From Vagococcus fessus (GTDB taxonomy: Bacteria; Bacillota; Bacilli; Lactobacillales; Vagococcaceae), in assembly GCF_003987565.1 (NCBI RefSeq), contig NZ_NGJY01000001.1, forward strand, positions 835,128-899,127: a DNA stretch of 64,000 bases. The letters are read 5' to 3'. Positions 46,540-55,287 of the stretch are shown piece by piece. The number at the start of each line of letters is the position of its first letter. Position 1 is the first letter of the stretch. The position numbers and the translations under genes were made by a program. The notes under the pieces are model-generated. The model did no database searches and was not told the origin of the DNA. It saw nothing but the letters and a program-made list of their open reading frames with translations.

Positions 46540-47193
46540 TTAGTCAATTTGATTGATTTTTAAATCTGGAGACACTTGATAGTCTGCCTCCGTTTTTTCT
46601 CTTACTTCATCTAAACTTGTTTTTGATGTAATCTCTTCTAAAACAAGACCTTCTGGTATAACACTAAATACGGCTAATTCTGTAATAATTTTTGTTACAC
46701 ATTTAGACCCTGTAAGTGGGAAGGAACATTCTTTCATAATTTTAATTGTTCCTTTAGCTGTATGCTCCATTGCGACAATAACATTTTTAGCACAGGTCAC
46801 TAAATCCATTGCACCACCAAATCCAACTAGCATTTTGTTCGGTATATTCCAGTTAGCTAAGTTTCCAGCCTCGTCGACTTGAACTGCTCCTAGAACTGTT
46901 ACATCAACTTTTCCGCTTCTGATTAAACCAAAAGCTGTCGCACTGTCTACAAATTGGCCACCAGGTTTAACCGTTGCTGGTGCACCACCTGCATCATAAA
47001 TATTAGGATTATCTTGTCCTAACGGCGGTGTTGGTCCGATATTAATAATGCCATTTTCACTTTGAAATATAATAGTTTTATCTTCTCCAACAAATTTTGG
47101 TACCATTGTCGGAATCCCTATTCCTAAATTAACAATTTGTCCATCTACTAATTCATCAGCTACACGTTTAGCTATAAAAGTTCTACTGTTCAT
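46540..47193 (-). CDS. 3-oxoacid CoA-transferase subunit B
   Basis: A beta subunit of family I CoA-transferases (ScoB/AtoA), 217 residues. The catalytic Glu is in FQSENGIINIGPTPP, followed by GGAPATVKPGGQF. The ATG at 47193 is chosen, although a GTG three codons upstream is possible. It overlaps the alpha-subunit gene by 11 bases. Confidence 0.9.
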   Translation of the reverse strand: MNSRTFIAKRVADELVDGQIVNLGIGIPTMVPKFVGEDKTIIFQSENGIINIGPTPPLGQDNPNIYDAGGAPATVKPGGQFVDSATAFGLIRSGKVDVTVLGAVQVDEAGNLANWNIPNKMLVGFGGAMDLVTCAKNVIVAMEHTAKGTIKIMKECSFPLTGSKCVTKIITELAVFSVIPEGLVLEEITSKTSLDEVREKTEADYQVSPDLKINQID

Positions 47194-47845
47194 TACGGGC
47201 ACCCACTTTCACAATCGCATCAATATATATTCCAGATACAGAAACTAGCTCTGGTGAAATCTCACCTACAGGAACAATTTGTTCCGCTTCAACAATGGTA
47301 TATTTAGAAGCTGCAGGAACTAACGTTGTAAAATTCTTTTGTGATCCTTCAATATAACAATTGCCATCATAATCAACCTTTGTCGCTTGAATAAAGCCCA
47401 CATCCGCAACCAAAGCTTCTTCCATTAAATACTCTTTACCATGTATCTCTTTAATTTCTTTTCCTTCAGCTACCATCGTTCCCACCCCAACAGGTGTATA
47501 AAAGGCTGGTATGCCTGCTCCTGCTGCTCTCAATCTTTCAGCAAAAGTTCCTTGAGGCGTTAAAGACAGACGTCCCTCTTCAAAGAATCGAGTAGCTGCA
47601 GAACTTGTTCTTACAAAGGTTGTCGTTAAGTGACGTCCACGTTTATCTATTAATTTATCTAAAGTTGGTAAAAACATTCCGTTAGGTGCATTTAAAGCAA
47701 TATGTAAGTCTTTTGCTTCATTTCTAAGGTATAGTGCTTTAACTAATTGACCTGGATAGCCTAATGGTCCAAACCCACCAATAGCTACAGTATCGCCATC
47801 TTTTACTATTTGAACAGCGTCTATGCTGCGCATCAATTTACTCAT
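47183..47845 (-). CDS. 3-oxoacid CoA-transferase subunit A
   Basis: An alpha subunit (ScoA/AtoD), 220 residues, with VKDGDTVAIGGFGPLGYPGQL and the later EEALVADVGFIQATKVDYDGNCYI. Together with subunit B it exchanges CoA between acetoacetate or another acid and succinyl- or acetyl-CoA. AAAGGGG lies seven bases before the ATG at 47845. First gene of the operon, divergent from the TetR gene. Confidence 0.9.
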   Translation of the reverse strand: MSKLMRSIDAVQIVKDGDTVAIGGFGPLGYPGQLVKALYLRNEAKDLHIALNAPNGMFLPTLDKLIDKRGRHLTTTFVRTSSAATRFFEEGRLSLTPQGTFAERLRAAGAGIPAFYTPVGVGTMVAEGKEIKEIHGKEYLMEEALVADVGFIQATKVDYDGNCYIEGSQKNFTTLVPAASKYTIVEAEQIVPVGEISPELVSVSGIYIDAIVKVGARNEQ

Positions 47846-47954
47846 GGTCAAACCCCTTTCAAATCTCTTTGATTTCTTTTACTAATTAGTATATATTTAA
47901 TATATATGAAAAGGCTTACAATTTTAACAACACTGTTTAATCAACTGTTCATTT

Positions 47955-47982
47955 TTAGACACTATATTGTATACTGTCCAAA
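47955..47982. promoter_or_regulatory. Palindromic operator upstream of divergent TetR gene
   Basis: TTTxGACA and TGTCxAAA half-sites flank a TATA-TTG-TATA centre at 47968. It lies 22 bases before the TetR gene start, between it and the CoA-transferase operon. The AT-rich stretch at 47885-47910 on the other side probably holds the operon promoter. Confidence 0.6.
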
Positions 47983-48003
47983 TTTTCGAAAGAAGGTGGC
48001 GCA

Positions 48004-48627
48004 ATGGGAAAACAAAAAAAATATATTAAGCGGGCATTTATTGACTTACTAAAAGAAGAAAGTATCCATAAAATATCTGTTCATTCACTTACTAAAAAGG
48101 CAGATGTTAGTCGCTCCTGTTTTTACACCTACTACTCAGATAAATTTGAATTACTCGATGAAATTGAAGTCGAACTTATTAATAACTTCACTCACATTAT
48201 GAAAGACCTTCGAAATAAAAGCGCCGATTATTTTTTCAATTGTATTGAAGATTCCCATTATCCTGCTTATGATACTTATTTTAATTACATTGAAGAACAT
48301 CGTGATATCTTAAGCGTCTTACTTTCTCCAACATCTGAAACAAATTTTACTTTTAGATTTATGACAGCTATAGCAAAAACTAGAAAAGAAACTCTTCAGT
48401 ATTGGAATATTTCTATTAAAGACGACCCATTCGATACGTTCAATGAAAATCTTTTAGCATCAAGTTATGTTTCAACATTCAAAACTTGGTTAGATAATAA
48501 CTGTCAGCCTTCTGCTAATAAGATGGGGCACTATCTAACCTCTCTATGGCGACCAGGATTTTTCTATTCTGATGAGCAGTATCAAGAAGCTATCAAATAT
48601 AATTTAAATAAAAAAAGAACTCGATAA
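48004..48627 (+). CDS. TetR-family regulator divergent from the CoA-transferase operon
   Basis: A 207-residue regulator with an N-terminal TetR helix-turn-helix (about 8-52, including KADVSRSCFYTYYSDKFELLDE) and a TetR-like C-terminal domain. Divergent placement and the palindrome in the 150-base gap suggest that it controls the acyl-CoA operon and itself. AGAAGGTGG precedes the ATG. The ligand may be an acyl-CoA; unproven. Confidence 0.87.
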   Translation: MGKQKKYIKRAFIDLLKEESIHKISVHSLTKKADVSRSCFYTYYSDKFELLDEIEVELINNFTHIMKDLRNKSADYFFNCIEDSHYPAYDTYFNYIEEHRDILSVLLSPTSETNFTFRFMTAIAKTRKETLQYWNISIKDDPFDTFNENLLASSYVSTFKTWLDNNCQPSANKMGHYLTSLWRPGFFYSDEQYQEAIKYNLNKKRTR

Positions 48628-48649
48628 AATTTATCGAATTCTTTTTTTA
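48609..48649. terminator. Bidirectional terminator
   Basis: AAAAGAA-TCGATAAA pairs with TTTATCGA-TTCTTTT between convergent TetR and SepM-type genes. Confidence 0.85.
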
Positions 48650-49705
48650 TTATTTTTTAAGATACTTAATTGCATCCTCTGCTGTTAAGACTGGAACAAT
48701 TTTCATTGACGTCTTAATCTTTTTAGCAGCTTCTACTGCTTCTTCGTAGTTATTTTTCAGTTTGGGATTGGCTTTTTTCACATCTTTATCTAACGGCTCG
48801 TTTGGAGCAAAGAAAATCGTTGCCCCCATCTTATCAGCCGCAACAACTTTCTTATCTATACCACCAATTCTGCCTACAGAACCATCTGGCTTAATTGTAC
48901 CTGTTCCTGCAATTTCTCGCCCTTTTTTCAAGTCTTCTTTAGCAAGTAATTCGTAAAGTTGAAGAGTGAACATTAACCCTGCTGAGGGGCCACCGATATC
49001 TGAAACAGATATTGCAATATCTCGCTCAGAATTAATTTCAGTATGGTCTATTAATGTAATACCTATACCCGCTTTTTTCTGATCGGATAATTCAATCATT
49101 TTACCTTCTACTTTTTGCTTCTTGCTATCTCGTTCAAATCGAATCGTCAGATTGTCACCTTTCTTTTTAGCTGCTATATAATTCATGAACTCATCAGCAT
49201 GCTTAAAGGTCAGGTCATCTACTTGATAAATAATATCTCCCGGCTCTAACTTATCTTTAAAATCTGAATCTTCTAGGATTGACATCACATAGACACCTTT
49301 ATAATCTAATTTATAAGGTTCATCAGCTAAATCAAGAGCAACTTTTTTTGCCATATTTTCACTATTACTCATTTCTAAATCGGATAAACGTTCATATTCT
49401 TTATCATCGCTATCCCCCATCAGGTCTTGCTTGGGTATAATTTCTTGAAAAGGCAATATCTTGGCTGTTAAAAGAGTAGCCAAAGTCCCACGTCTAATAC
49501 CAACTGTCGTCAACATAAATGAGCCTTCTGACTTATCATGTTTTTTATCTACCGTAATAACATCTGCAACATTTTCTGCTGATCCAGGTACTTCAACATA
49601 ATAAGGTAGTGGGACTACGATTGCTGCTATAATAAGAATTGAAGTTAAAATAACAGTCCCATATTTTATTAAATCTTTTTTATGCTTTGATTCTTTTATT
49701 ATCAT
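48650..49705 (-). CDS. PDZ/Lon-type membrane serine protease (YlbL/SepM)
   Basis: A 351-residue protein with an N-terminal membrane helix (about 13-33), a PDZ domain (about 125-205) and a Lon-type protease domain. The Ser-Lys dyad is S241 (GGPSAG) and K286 (GGIDKKVVAA). Streptococcal SepM processes competence peptide; Bacillus YlbL acts in damage-checkpoint recovery. It is the last gene of the ylb block, directly after coaD, with a short gap. Confidence 0.93.
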   Translation of the reverse strand: MIIKESKHKKDLIKYGTVILTSILIIAAIVVPLPYYVEVPGSAENVADVITVDKKHDKSEGSFMLTTVGIRRGTLATLLTAKILPFQEIIPKQDLMGDSDDKEYERLSDLEMSNSENMAKKVALDLADEPYKLDYKGVYVMSILEDSDFKDKLEPGDIIYQVDDLTFKHADEFMNYIAAKKKGDNLTIRFERDSKKQKVEGKMIELSDQKKAGIGITLIDHTEINSERDIAISVSDIGGPSAGLMFTLQLYELLAKEDLKKGREIAGTGTIKPDGSVGRIGGIDKKVVAADKMGATIFFAPNEPLDKDVKKANPKLKNNYEEAVEAAKKIKTSMKIVPVLTAEDAIKYLKK

Positions 49706-49718
49706 TCAGTGTACTCCC

Positions 49719-50204
49719 TTATCCAAAAAACTTTTTAGCGATTGCTTTTTCTACTTCTTTAGGAACAAATGCTGTGATATCACCTTTAAACTTAGCAATC
49801 TCTTTAATAATACTAGAGCTCACATTACTTAATCGATCATCTGCCATCAAAAATACTGTCTCTACATTTGGTTTTAATTGTTTATTCATCGAAGCTATGT
49901 TTTTTTCATACTCATAATCGGTCATATTACGAATACCACGAACTAAAAATTTTGCTCCTAATTCTTCTGCAATATCAACTGTAAGTCCCTCAGATTGAGC
50001 GATGACTTCTACATTATCTAAATGTGAAATAGAAAGATTAATTAATTCAATTTTTTCATCACTTGTAAATAAGCCTATTTTTGTAGTATTTGTTACCACT
50101 GCAATAATCACTTTATCAAATAATTCTGCTGCACGTTCGACAGTATTCAAATGACCATTCGTAAATGGATCAAAACTTCCTGGAAATAGAGCTATTTTAG
50201 TCAT
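49719..50204 (-). CDS. coaD: Phosphopantetheine adenylyltransferase
   Basis: Fourth step of CoA synthesis. The nucleotidyltransferase motif [11 protein letters not shown] is near the N-terminus, and the C-terminal [12 protein letters not shown] is typical. The ATG at 50204 has AAGGAGG upstream and overlaps the rsmD stop by 8 bases; 161 residues is standard length. Confidence 0.97.
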   Translation of the reverse strand: MTKIALFPGSFDPFTNGHLNTVERAAELFDKVIIAVVTNTTKIGLFTSDEKIELINLSISHLDNVEVIAQSEGLTVDIAEELGAKFLVRGIRNMTDYEYEKNIASMNKQLKPNVETVFLMADDRLSNVSSSIIKEIAKFKGDITAFVPKEVEKAIAKKFFG

Positions 50205-50763
50205 TTTCACCCTCCTTACGTTTGTAGATAACAACTTCACTCATACCATAGACTTGTCTTCTACGAAGTGTAAATTGTGATGTTTCATCAGGTAATCGGA
50301 CAGACTTATCTGTTTCGCAAATAATTAAAGCATCTTCTGAAAGTAAACCGAGTTCTGTTATTTTTTCAATCTGTTCTACTATTTTCTGTAAAGCGTAGGG
50401 TGGGTCTAAAAATAAATAATCAAATACTTCTCCTGAAGCAGCTAGACTATCAATTAATTTAGAGCTATCTCCTTTCATTATCTTAAACTTTTGGGGTTCT
50501 TTTGTAATCGCAATATTATCTTTAATCACGTTAATTGCTTGATAGTTTTTATCAATACAAACCGCACTATCGCACCCTCTTGATACTGCTTCAATTGCTA
50601 AACCACCACTACCCGAAAATAAATCCAAAACCTTACCACCATCAAAATAAGGCCCAATCATATTAAACATAGATTCTTTTACTTTATCTGTCGTTGGTCT
50701 AGTATTATCTCCTGGTAAAGCTTTTAATTTACGCCCACCATATTCACCTGAAATAATTCTCAT
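50197..50763 (-). CDS. rsmD: 16S rRNA (guanine966-N2)-methyltransferase RsmD
   Basis: A SAM-dependent methyltransferase of 188 residues: SAM motif [15 protein letters not shown] and catalytic LFLDPPYAL (DPPY). The start at 50763 ([13 protein letters not shown]) is the family start; GAGG lies upstream and a second ATG is adjacent. Coupled to coaD by overlap. Confidence 0.96.
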   Translation of the reverse strand: MRIISGEYGGRKLKALPGDNTRPTTDKVKESMFNMIGPYFDGGKVLDLFSGSGGLAIEAVSRGCDSAVCIDKNYQAINVIKDNIAITKEPQKFKIMKGDSSKLIDSLAASGEVFDYLFLDPPYALQKIVEQIEKITELGLLSEDALIICETDKSVRLPDETSQFTLRRRQVYGMSEVVIYKRKEGEND

Positions 50764-50786
50764 CATACACCTCATTCATTTTTATT

Positions 50787-50838
50787 TAAAAAAACCAACT
50801 GCACAGTCAGACATCTATATGTCGACTAAACAATTGGA
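50787..50838 (-). terminator. Probable terminator between ylbG and rsmD
   Basis: On the minus strand AGTC-GACAT pairs with ATGTC-T-GACT, an outer CCAA pairs with TTGG, then seven T. It would separate the ftsW-ylbG transcript from rsmD-coaD-ylbL. Confidence 0.6.
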
Positions 50839-50865
50839 GGAATTTACAGTAATGCTTCCTTTTAC

Positions 50866-51222
50866 TTAAGAATTAATACTCGTTATCTCAATACTGTCAT
50901 CATTTTCACTCTCTTGATTAAGCGCTTCAGATGTTCCCACACGCTCTCCAAAATCCATTGAAACATCTGGTCTATAAGAAAAATCAACGCCTTTTACAAA
51001 ATGAAGTTTCTCAAGGGCACCTCTAGCTTGTTCAATTGCTGACTCATCCATATAAATAATTACATACTTCATTTTTCGAGAAACATAGGCAATTGGTCCA
51101 TATTTTTTAAGTGTTTTTAATTGCCTTAAATTATAAACCCAAACAATCAAAGATCTTCTAGGTGTCAGTTCAAATTCAATTACTTCATTATTTTCTTGAT
51201 TATCCAACATGACAATTTCCAC
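50866..51222 (-). CDS. YlbG-family protein (DUF2129)
   Basis: A small cytoplasmic protein, about 118 residues from a GTG start at 51222 (AAGGA four bases upstream); an ATG four codons later is an alternative. The family core (RRSLIVWVYNLRQLKTLKKYGPIAYVSRKMKYVIIYMD) is complete, with an acidic Ser/Glu tail longer than in Bacillus. Function unknown. It overlaps ylbF, matching the Bacillus ylbF-ylbG-ylbH order. Confidence 0.9.
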   Translation of the reverse strand: MEIVMLDNQENNEVIEFELTPRRSLIVWVYNLRQLKTLKKYGPIAYVSRKMKYVIIYMDESAIEQARGALEKLHFVKGVDFSYRPDVSMDFGERVGTSEALNQESENDDSIEITSINS

Positions 51223-51628
51223 TGCATCCTTTCTGGGCAAATTCAAAAAATGGATTGCCGGCTTCTATTTTTATATTTGGTGAAATACTCTTCGCTAAGT
51301 CAAAAACGGTAGTATCCAATACATCTTGTAACTCACGCTCTTTAACTTTAAAAGAAGCGACTGTTTCATCTAAATCTAATTGACGCTTCTTCTCTCTTAG
51401 TGCACGTCGTTTTTCTTTATAATCTGGTGCATAGCTTCCGTAAGCTTCTATTTTCTCAAACGATTCTTTAGCAAACACAAACTCTTTTTCTTTAATTCTC
51501 GTTTCATTATTATTTTTTAATTGAAACTTTGCTTCCCAAAATCCTTTAACTAATTCTGACTGGATTAAAGTATCACATAATTTATCTATCTCATCTTCTA
51601 GTTCAAAGACTTCCTCAGTATATATCAT
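51200..51628 (-). CDS. ricF: RicF (YlbF), Y-complex subunit
   Basis: A 142-residue helical YlbF/YmcA-family protein. Its C-terminus ends with CSGNCHVG, matching the cysteine pair that joins the iron-sulfur cluster of the RicAFT complex. The start at 51628 (MIYTEEV) follows GAGGTGG; an upstream GTG is less likely. Its partner RicT is at 17629-18489. Located between the ylbC-like gene and ylbG, as in Bacillus. Confidence 0.92.
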   Translation of the reverse strand: MIYTEEVFELEDEIDKLCDTLIQSELVKGFWEAKFQLKNNNETRIKEKEFVFAKESFEKIEAYGSYAPDYKEKRRALREKKRQLDLDETVASFKVKERELQDVLDTTVFDLAKSISPNIKIEAGNPFFEFAQKGCSGNCHVG

Positions 51629-51629
51629 A

Positions 51630-52808
51630 CTATTTATCCACCTCACTTGTAATAACTTCAGTACTTTCAGTTGACAAACTATCCTCTTGGTTCTTTTTAT
51701 TCGTAAGTAGGATTAAGATATGGTTTTTAGTCACTGCTAAGCCTATTTCATTATCCTCTTTCATCAGAAAATGTTTTTGACTAGAAATATTACCATAAAT
51801 ACTCATTAAGATATAAGGTATATCTTGACTTGGTTTTAGTAAAAAACCATGACTATTTTCTTCTGGTTCTTTAACAAGCTGTTGATATGACTCCTTATTT
51901 AACTTATATAATGTTCGATAACTCACTTCACTATTCTCTGGTGTTAAATCCTGCCACTCATTAAAACTTTCCATAGATTCAAAATAAATTTGAGGCTCTT
52001 TCTCAAATGCTAAAATTAACCGCTCTGCTTCCGCACGTTTGATTGGTGAAAAACTATAGGCAGGTAACTTATCTCTTTTTCTCATAATCCTAATCAGCAT
52101 TTCTAATTGACGGTTACCAGCTTCGCTAATTTCTTTAGTTTCTTCTTTTACTGGCCAACTCAGTGAATAGCTTTCGGGTTCAATCAATTGATAAGGCATT
52201 AATCTAAGTAGTAATTCACTGTTTAAATAGCGAATACCTAATAATTTTCCAGTAGACTGACTAAAATGAAGCATCGCAAAGCTATCATTATCAAATGCAA
52301 GTAACGGTCGGTAATTCATGTCTTGCTCGGTTAATTCAAAAGTATAACTTTTATCTTTATATGTACTCGTAAAATCAGAATAGATTGTTGTTAAGGCTGC
52401 AACATCTTTAAGAGTCATCCCTATCTTCAAAGGAGTCACATCAACCTTATCACCTAAAACAAATATAGATCTAATTTTATTATCTTTAACCTCTACTTGA
52501 AGATAATCATGCTCATCTTCTCCAAAAATCCACCACTGACTTCCCAAATAATTATCTTGTATTTCTAGAGGCTCTCCATATTCTTTTGTAAAACTTTCTG
52601 CTGATTTATTAATAAATTTTGAAAAACTAGCCGCTTTTAATGCCCCTACTTTCGAGGGCTTAAAGGCGACTTGTTTATTTTTTGATGATTCTTTTTTATG
52701 GTTTTTAATTACTTTTTGCTTTGAATGTTGAGGTGAAACAACCGGTTTCGCATACGCCCCAATTAATAATAAACAAAAAACTAGTATAAATTGGAATATG
52801 CGTTTCAT
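51630..52808 (-). CDS. YlbC-like secreted protein with degenerate CAP domain
   Basis: A 392-residue protein with an N-terminal signal or membrane segment (about 1-20), a basic linker, a CAP-associated domain (about 55-190, including YGEPLEIQDNYLGSQWWIFG and LKIGMTLKDV) and a C-terminal part that has the outline of a CAP/SCP domain. In it EIGLAV still matches, but the FSH, GENI and GHR-type catalytic motifs are absent. The start at 52808 (GAGGTG upstream) is preferred over one six codons earlier. The position equals Bacillus ylbC, after ftsW. Confidence 0.8.
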   Translation of the reverse strand: MKRIFQFILVFCLLLIGAYAKPVVSPQHSKQKVIKNHKKESSKNKQVAFKPSKVGALKAASFSKFINKSAESFTKEYGEPLEIQDNYLGSQWWIFGEDEHDYLQVEVKDNKIRSIFVLGDKVDVTPLKIGMTLKDVAALTTIYSDFTSTYKDKSYTFELTEQDMNYRPLLAFDNDSFAMLHFSQSTGKLLGIRYLNSELLLRLMPYQLIEPESYSLSWPVKEETKEISEAGNRQLEMLIRIMRKRDKLPAYSFSPIKRAEAERLILAFEKEPQIYFESMESFNEWQDLTPENSEVSYRTLYKLNKESYQQLVKEPEENSHGFLLKPSQDIPYILMSIYGNISSQKHFLMKEDNEIGLAVTKNHILILLTNKKNQEDSLSTESTEVITSEVDK

Positions 52809-52826
52809 CAGTTTCACCTCTTTCAT

Positions 52827-54050
52827 TTAAACTGTGCGACTAAAATTCACAACATTTCCATTAGGATGTTGTTCTTTACGAAATTCTAATTTTCTTCTTT
52901 CATCAGCTCTAATATTTAATGCAAAACCTATCGCAATTGATAAAGTCAGTAAACTAGAGCCCCCTTGACTTAAGAAAGGGAATGTAACCCCTGTTAGTGG
53001 AATTATTCCTGTAATTCCTCCAACATTGACAAAGGTTTGAATGAGTAACATCCCACCTATTCCTATACACATCAATGAATTAAAAGAGGTCGTTGCTTTG
53101 ACACCAACTAAAATTATTCTAAGTGTTAAAAATAATAGTAACAATAAAAGAATAATTGCAACAATCAATCCGAGCTCTTCAATAATAATCGAGAACATAA
53201 AATCTGAATGCGCTTCTGGTAAAAAACCTTTCTTTTGAACACTATTACCTAGTCCCTGGCCAAACCATCCGCCCCGATATATCGCATAATAGGAATTAAC
53301 CATCTGATGGCCATCACCATATGCATCTACAAATGGGTCTTTAAAACTTTGAAATCGACCATAAACGTGAACAAAACTTGTGGGGTACCAACTTTTAGGA
53401 ATCCATGATAGCAACTGAACAACAAACAAACTTCCAACTACACCAATTACTCCTACAGCTAGTGAGTATATGTAGCTAATCCCACTTGCAAATACTAAAA
53501 TTGCTGTAATTAAAACTAAAATAGCAGCACCACCGGTATCTGGCTGAATCAAAACCAAACCAATCAATACACCAACAAGTGCTAAAGGCTTCATTGCACT
53601 TCCTTTAAAATCATAAGCGATTGTATCTTCTCTTTTAGAAAATATATAGGCTAAATACCAAACGACTACAATTTTTAAAAATTCTGTAGGCTGAATCGTT
53701 AAAGGTCCAAGTTTCAACCAACCTCTCGCACCATTAATTTCTTGACCCAATGGCGTAAAACGTGTTAGTAGCAGCATAATAGTGATTGAGCTAATACCAA
53801 ACATAATAAAGTGCTTATTTTGTAGCACCTCAGTTTTTATTTTATAAATAATAGTAATAACAACTAGTCCTGCCAGAAAAAAAGCGGTTTGTTTAACTGA
53901 GTCTTGCCATGGCGGTGCTGGGATTTCTTGATTCATCAAACGATACGAGCTTGCACTGTAAGACATTATGATTCCAACTACAGACAATACAAGATACGGT
54001 ATCAATATACTGTAATCTAAGAAGATTGTTTTTTTTACTTTTTTTTTCAA
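52827..54050 (-). CDS. ftsW: Peptidoglycan glycosyltransferase FtsW
   Basis: A SEDS-family septal glycosyltransferase of 407 residues with about ten membrane helices. The extracellular loop motif KGFLPEAHSDFMFSIIIEELG and C-terminal SQGGSSLL are characteristic. The start is TTG at 54050, with AGGAGG nine bases upstream. It lies immediately downstream of ylaN, as in Bacillus and Staphylococcus. Confidence 0.95.
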   Translation of the reverse strand: MKKKVKKTIFLDYSILIPYLVLSVVGIIMSYSASSYRLMNQEIPAPPWQDSVKQTAFFLAGLVVITIIYKIKTEVLQNKHFIMFGISSITIMLLLTRFTPLGQEINGARGWLKLGPLTIQPTEFLKIVVVWYLAYIFSKREDTIAYDFKGSAMKPLALVGVLIGLVLIQPDTGGAAILVLITAILVFASGISYIYSLAVGVIGVVGSLFVVQLLSWIPKSWYPTSFVHVYGRFQSFKDPFVDAYGDGHQMVNSYYAIYRGGWFGQGLGNSVQKKGFLPEAHSDFMFSIIIEELGLIVAIILLLLLLFLTLRIILVGVKATTSFNSLMCIGIGGMLLIQTFVNVGGITGIIPLTGVTFPFLSQGGSSLLTLSIAIGFALNIRADERRKLEFRKEQHPNGNVVNFSRTV

Positions 54051-54064
54051 ACTATTTCTGCCTC

Positions 54065-54358
54065 CTACTTTCCATCAACTTCTTGTTTTTTTTCATAAAC
54101 GTCAGTATAGAGGACATTTAGTTCTTGTTCTAATTCTGCTAATAATCTATGGCCCTCTGGTGAGGTAATAATGCCTAACCTAACGGCATAATCGACTTGT
54201 TTGGAAAATCCATACATTTGAGTATCGACGACTTCTTCAAACGCTTTACACTGTGAGATACAAAGGTGATGTTGCTGATTACTTATCAACTTTTTAATTT
54301 TTTGACCCTCTTCTTTTAGAACAGCTAGCGCTACATCTTTTGAGATATCTGTTGACAC
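54065..54358 (-). CDS. YlaN family protein (DUF1507)
   Basis: A 97-residue helical protein with the family motifs DVALAVLKEEGQKI and QMYGFSKQVDYAVRLGI. In Staphylococcus aureus YlaN is essential and linked to iron homeostasis through Fur. It is directly upstream of ftsW. Confidence 0.92.
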   Translation of the reverse strand: MSTDISKDVALAVLKEEGQKIKKLISNQQHHLCISQCKAFEEVVDTQMYGFSKQVDYAVRLGIITSPEGHRLLAELEQELNVLYTDVYEKKQEVDGK

Positions 54359-54461
54359 GTTATCCCCTCCTATCTAATTTATACATTATATCATATTTTT
54401 CTTATTTTTTTGAAGTGAATAGTCTATATTTTCATTAAGAATAAGAATCTAATAATAAAAT

Positions 54462-54491
54462 AAAAAAACCTTGAGTTTACACTCAAGGTTC
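54462..54491 (-). terminator. Terminator of sodA
   Basis: On the minus strand AACCTTGAGT pairs with ACTCAAGGTT around GTAA, then seven T. Confidence 0.92.
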
Positions 54492-54499
54492 TAATCATT

Positions 54500-55108
54500 T
54501 TATTTAGCAGCTGCAAAACGTTTGTTAACTTCATCCCAGTTAACAACATTCCAGAATGCTTTGATGTAGTCAGGACGAACATTGCTGAATTTTTTGTAGT
54601 AAGCATGCTCCCATACATCTAAACCAAGTACAGGTGTTTTACCTTCTGTAAGTGGCGAATCTTGATTAGCTGTTGACATTACTTCTAATTTACCATTATT
54701 TACAACTAACCATGCCCAACCTGAACCGAAACGGCCAGTTGCTGCAGCTGCAAATTGTGTTTTGAAGTCTTCAAAACTTCCAAAAGTAGCATCGATAGCT
54801 TCTTTGATAGCGCCTGTTGGTTCTCCACCAGCATTCGGAGCCATGATTTCCCAGAAGAAACTGTGGTTAGCGTGTCCACCACCATTATTTTGAACCGCAC
54901 CACGAATATCAGCTGGTACGTTAGCTAAATCTGCAACTAATTCATCAATTGATTTTTCACCTAATTCTGGATATTTTTCAATCGCTGCATTTAAGTTAGT
55001 TACATAAGTATTGTGGTGTTTGTCGTGGTGTAAATGCATTGTTTCAACGTCAATATGTGGTTCTAATGCATCGTGAGCATATGGTAATTCTGGTAATGTG
55101 TAAGTCAT
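54500..55108 (-). CDS. sodA: Superoxide dismutase (Mn/Fe)
   Basis: Detoxifies superoxide in the cytoplasm. The metal ligands are H27, H82, D164 and H168 (DVWEHAYY). The outer-sphere features [11 protein letters not shown] and Q149 in ANQDSP are of the Mn type. The 202-residue length is standard. Monocistronic, with a GGAGGG ribosome site. Confidence 0.97.
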   Translation of the reverse strand: MTYTLPELPYAHDALEPHIDVETMHLHHDKHHNTYVTNLNAAIEKYPELGEKSIDELVADLANVPADIRGAVQNNGGGHANHSFFWEIMAPNAGGEPTGAIKEAIDATFGSFEDFKTQFAAAATGRFGSGWAWLVVNNGKLEVMSTANQDSPLTEGKTPVLGLDVWEHAYYKKFSNVRPDYIKAFWNVVNWDEVNKRFAAAK

Positions 55109-55287
55109 AAATAAATCCCTCCAAGGTTGTCTTGTTATAATACATGTTCATTTTACCATTAATTCACTCTCTCAAGCAAAAAAAATGCTTTTAGCCCCTA
55201 ACTTGAAAAACTTGTAATGTTTGCAAAAAAAGCTTACAATATTTTAATCAACCCTCTTATATAAAAGGGATTTTAAAGGAGATTTTC

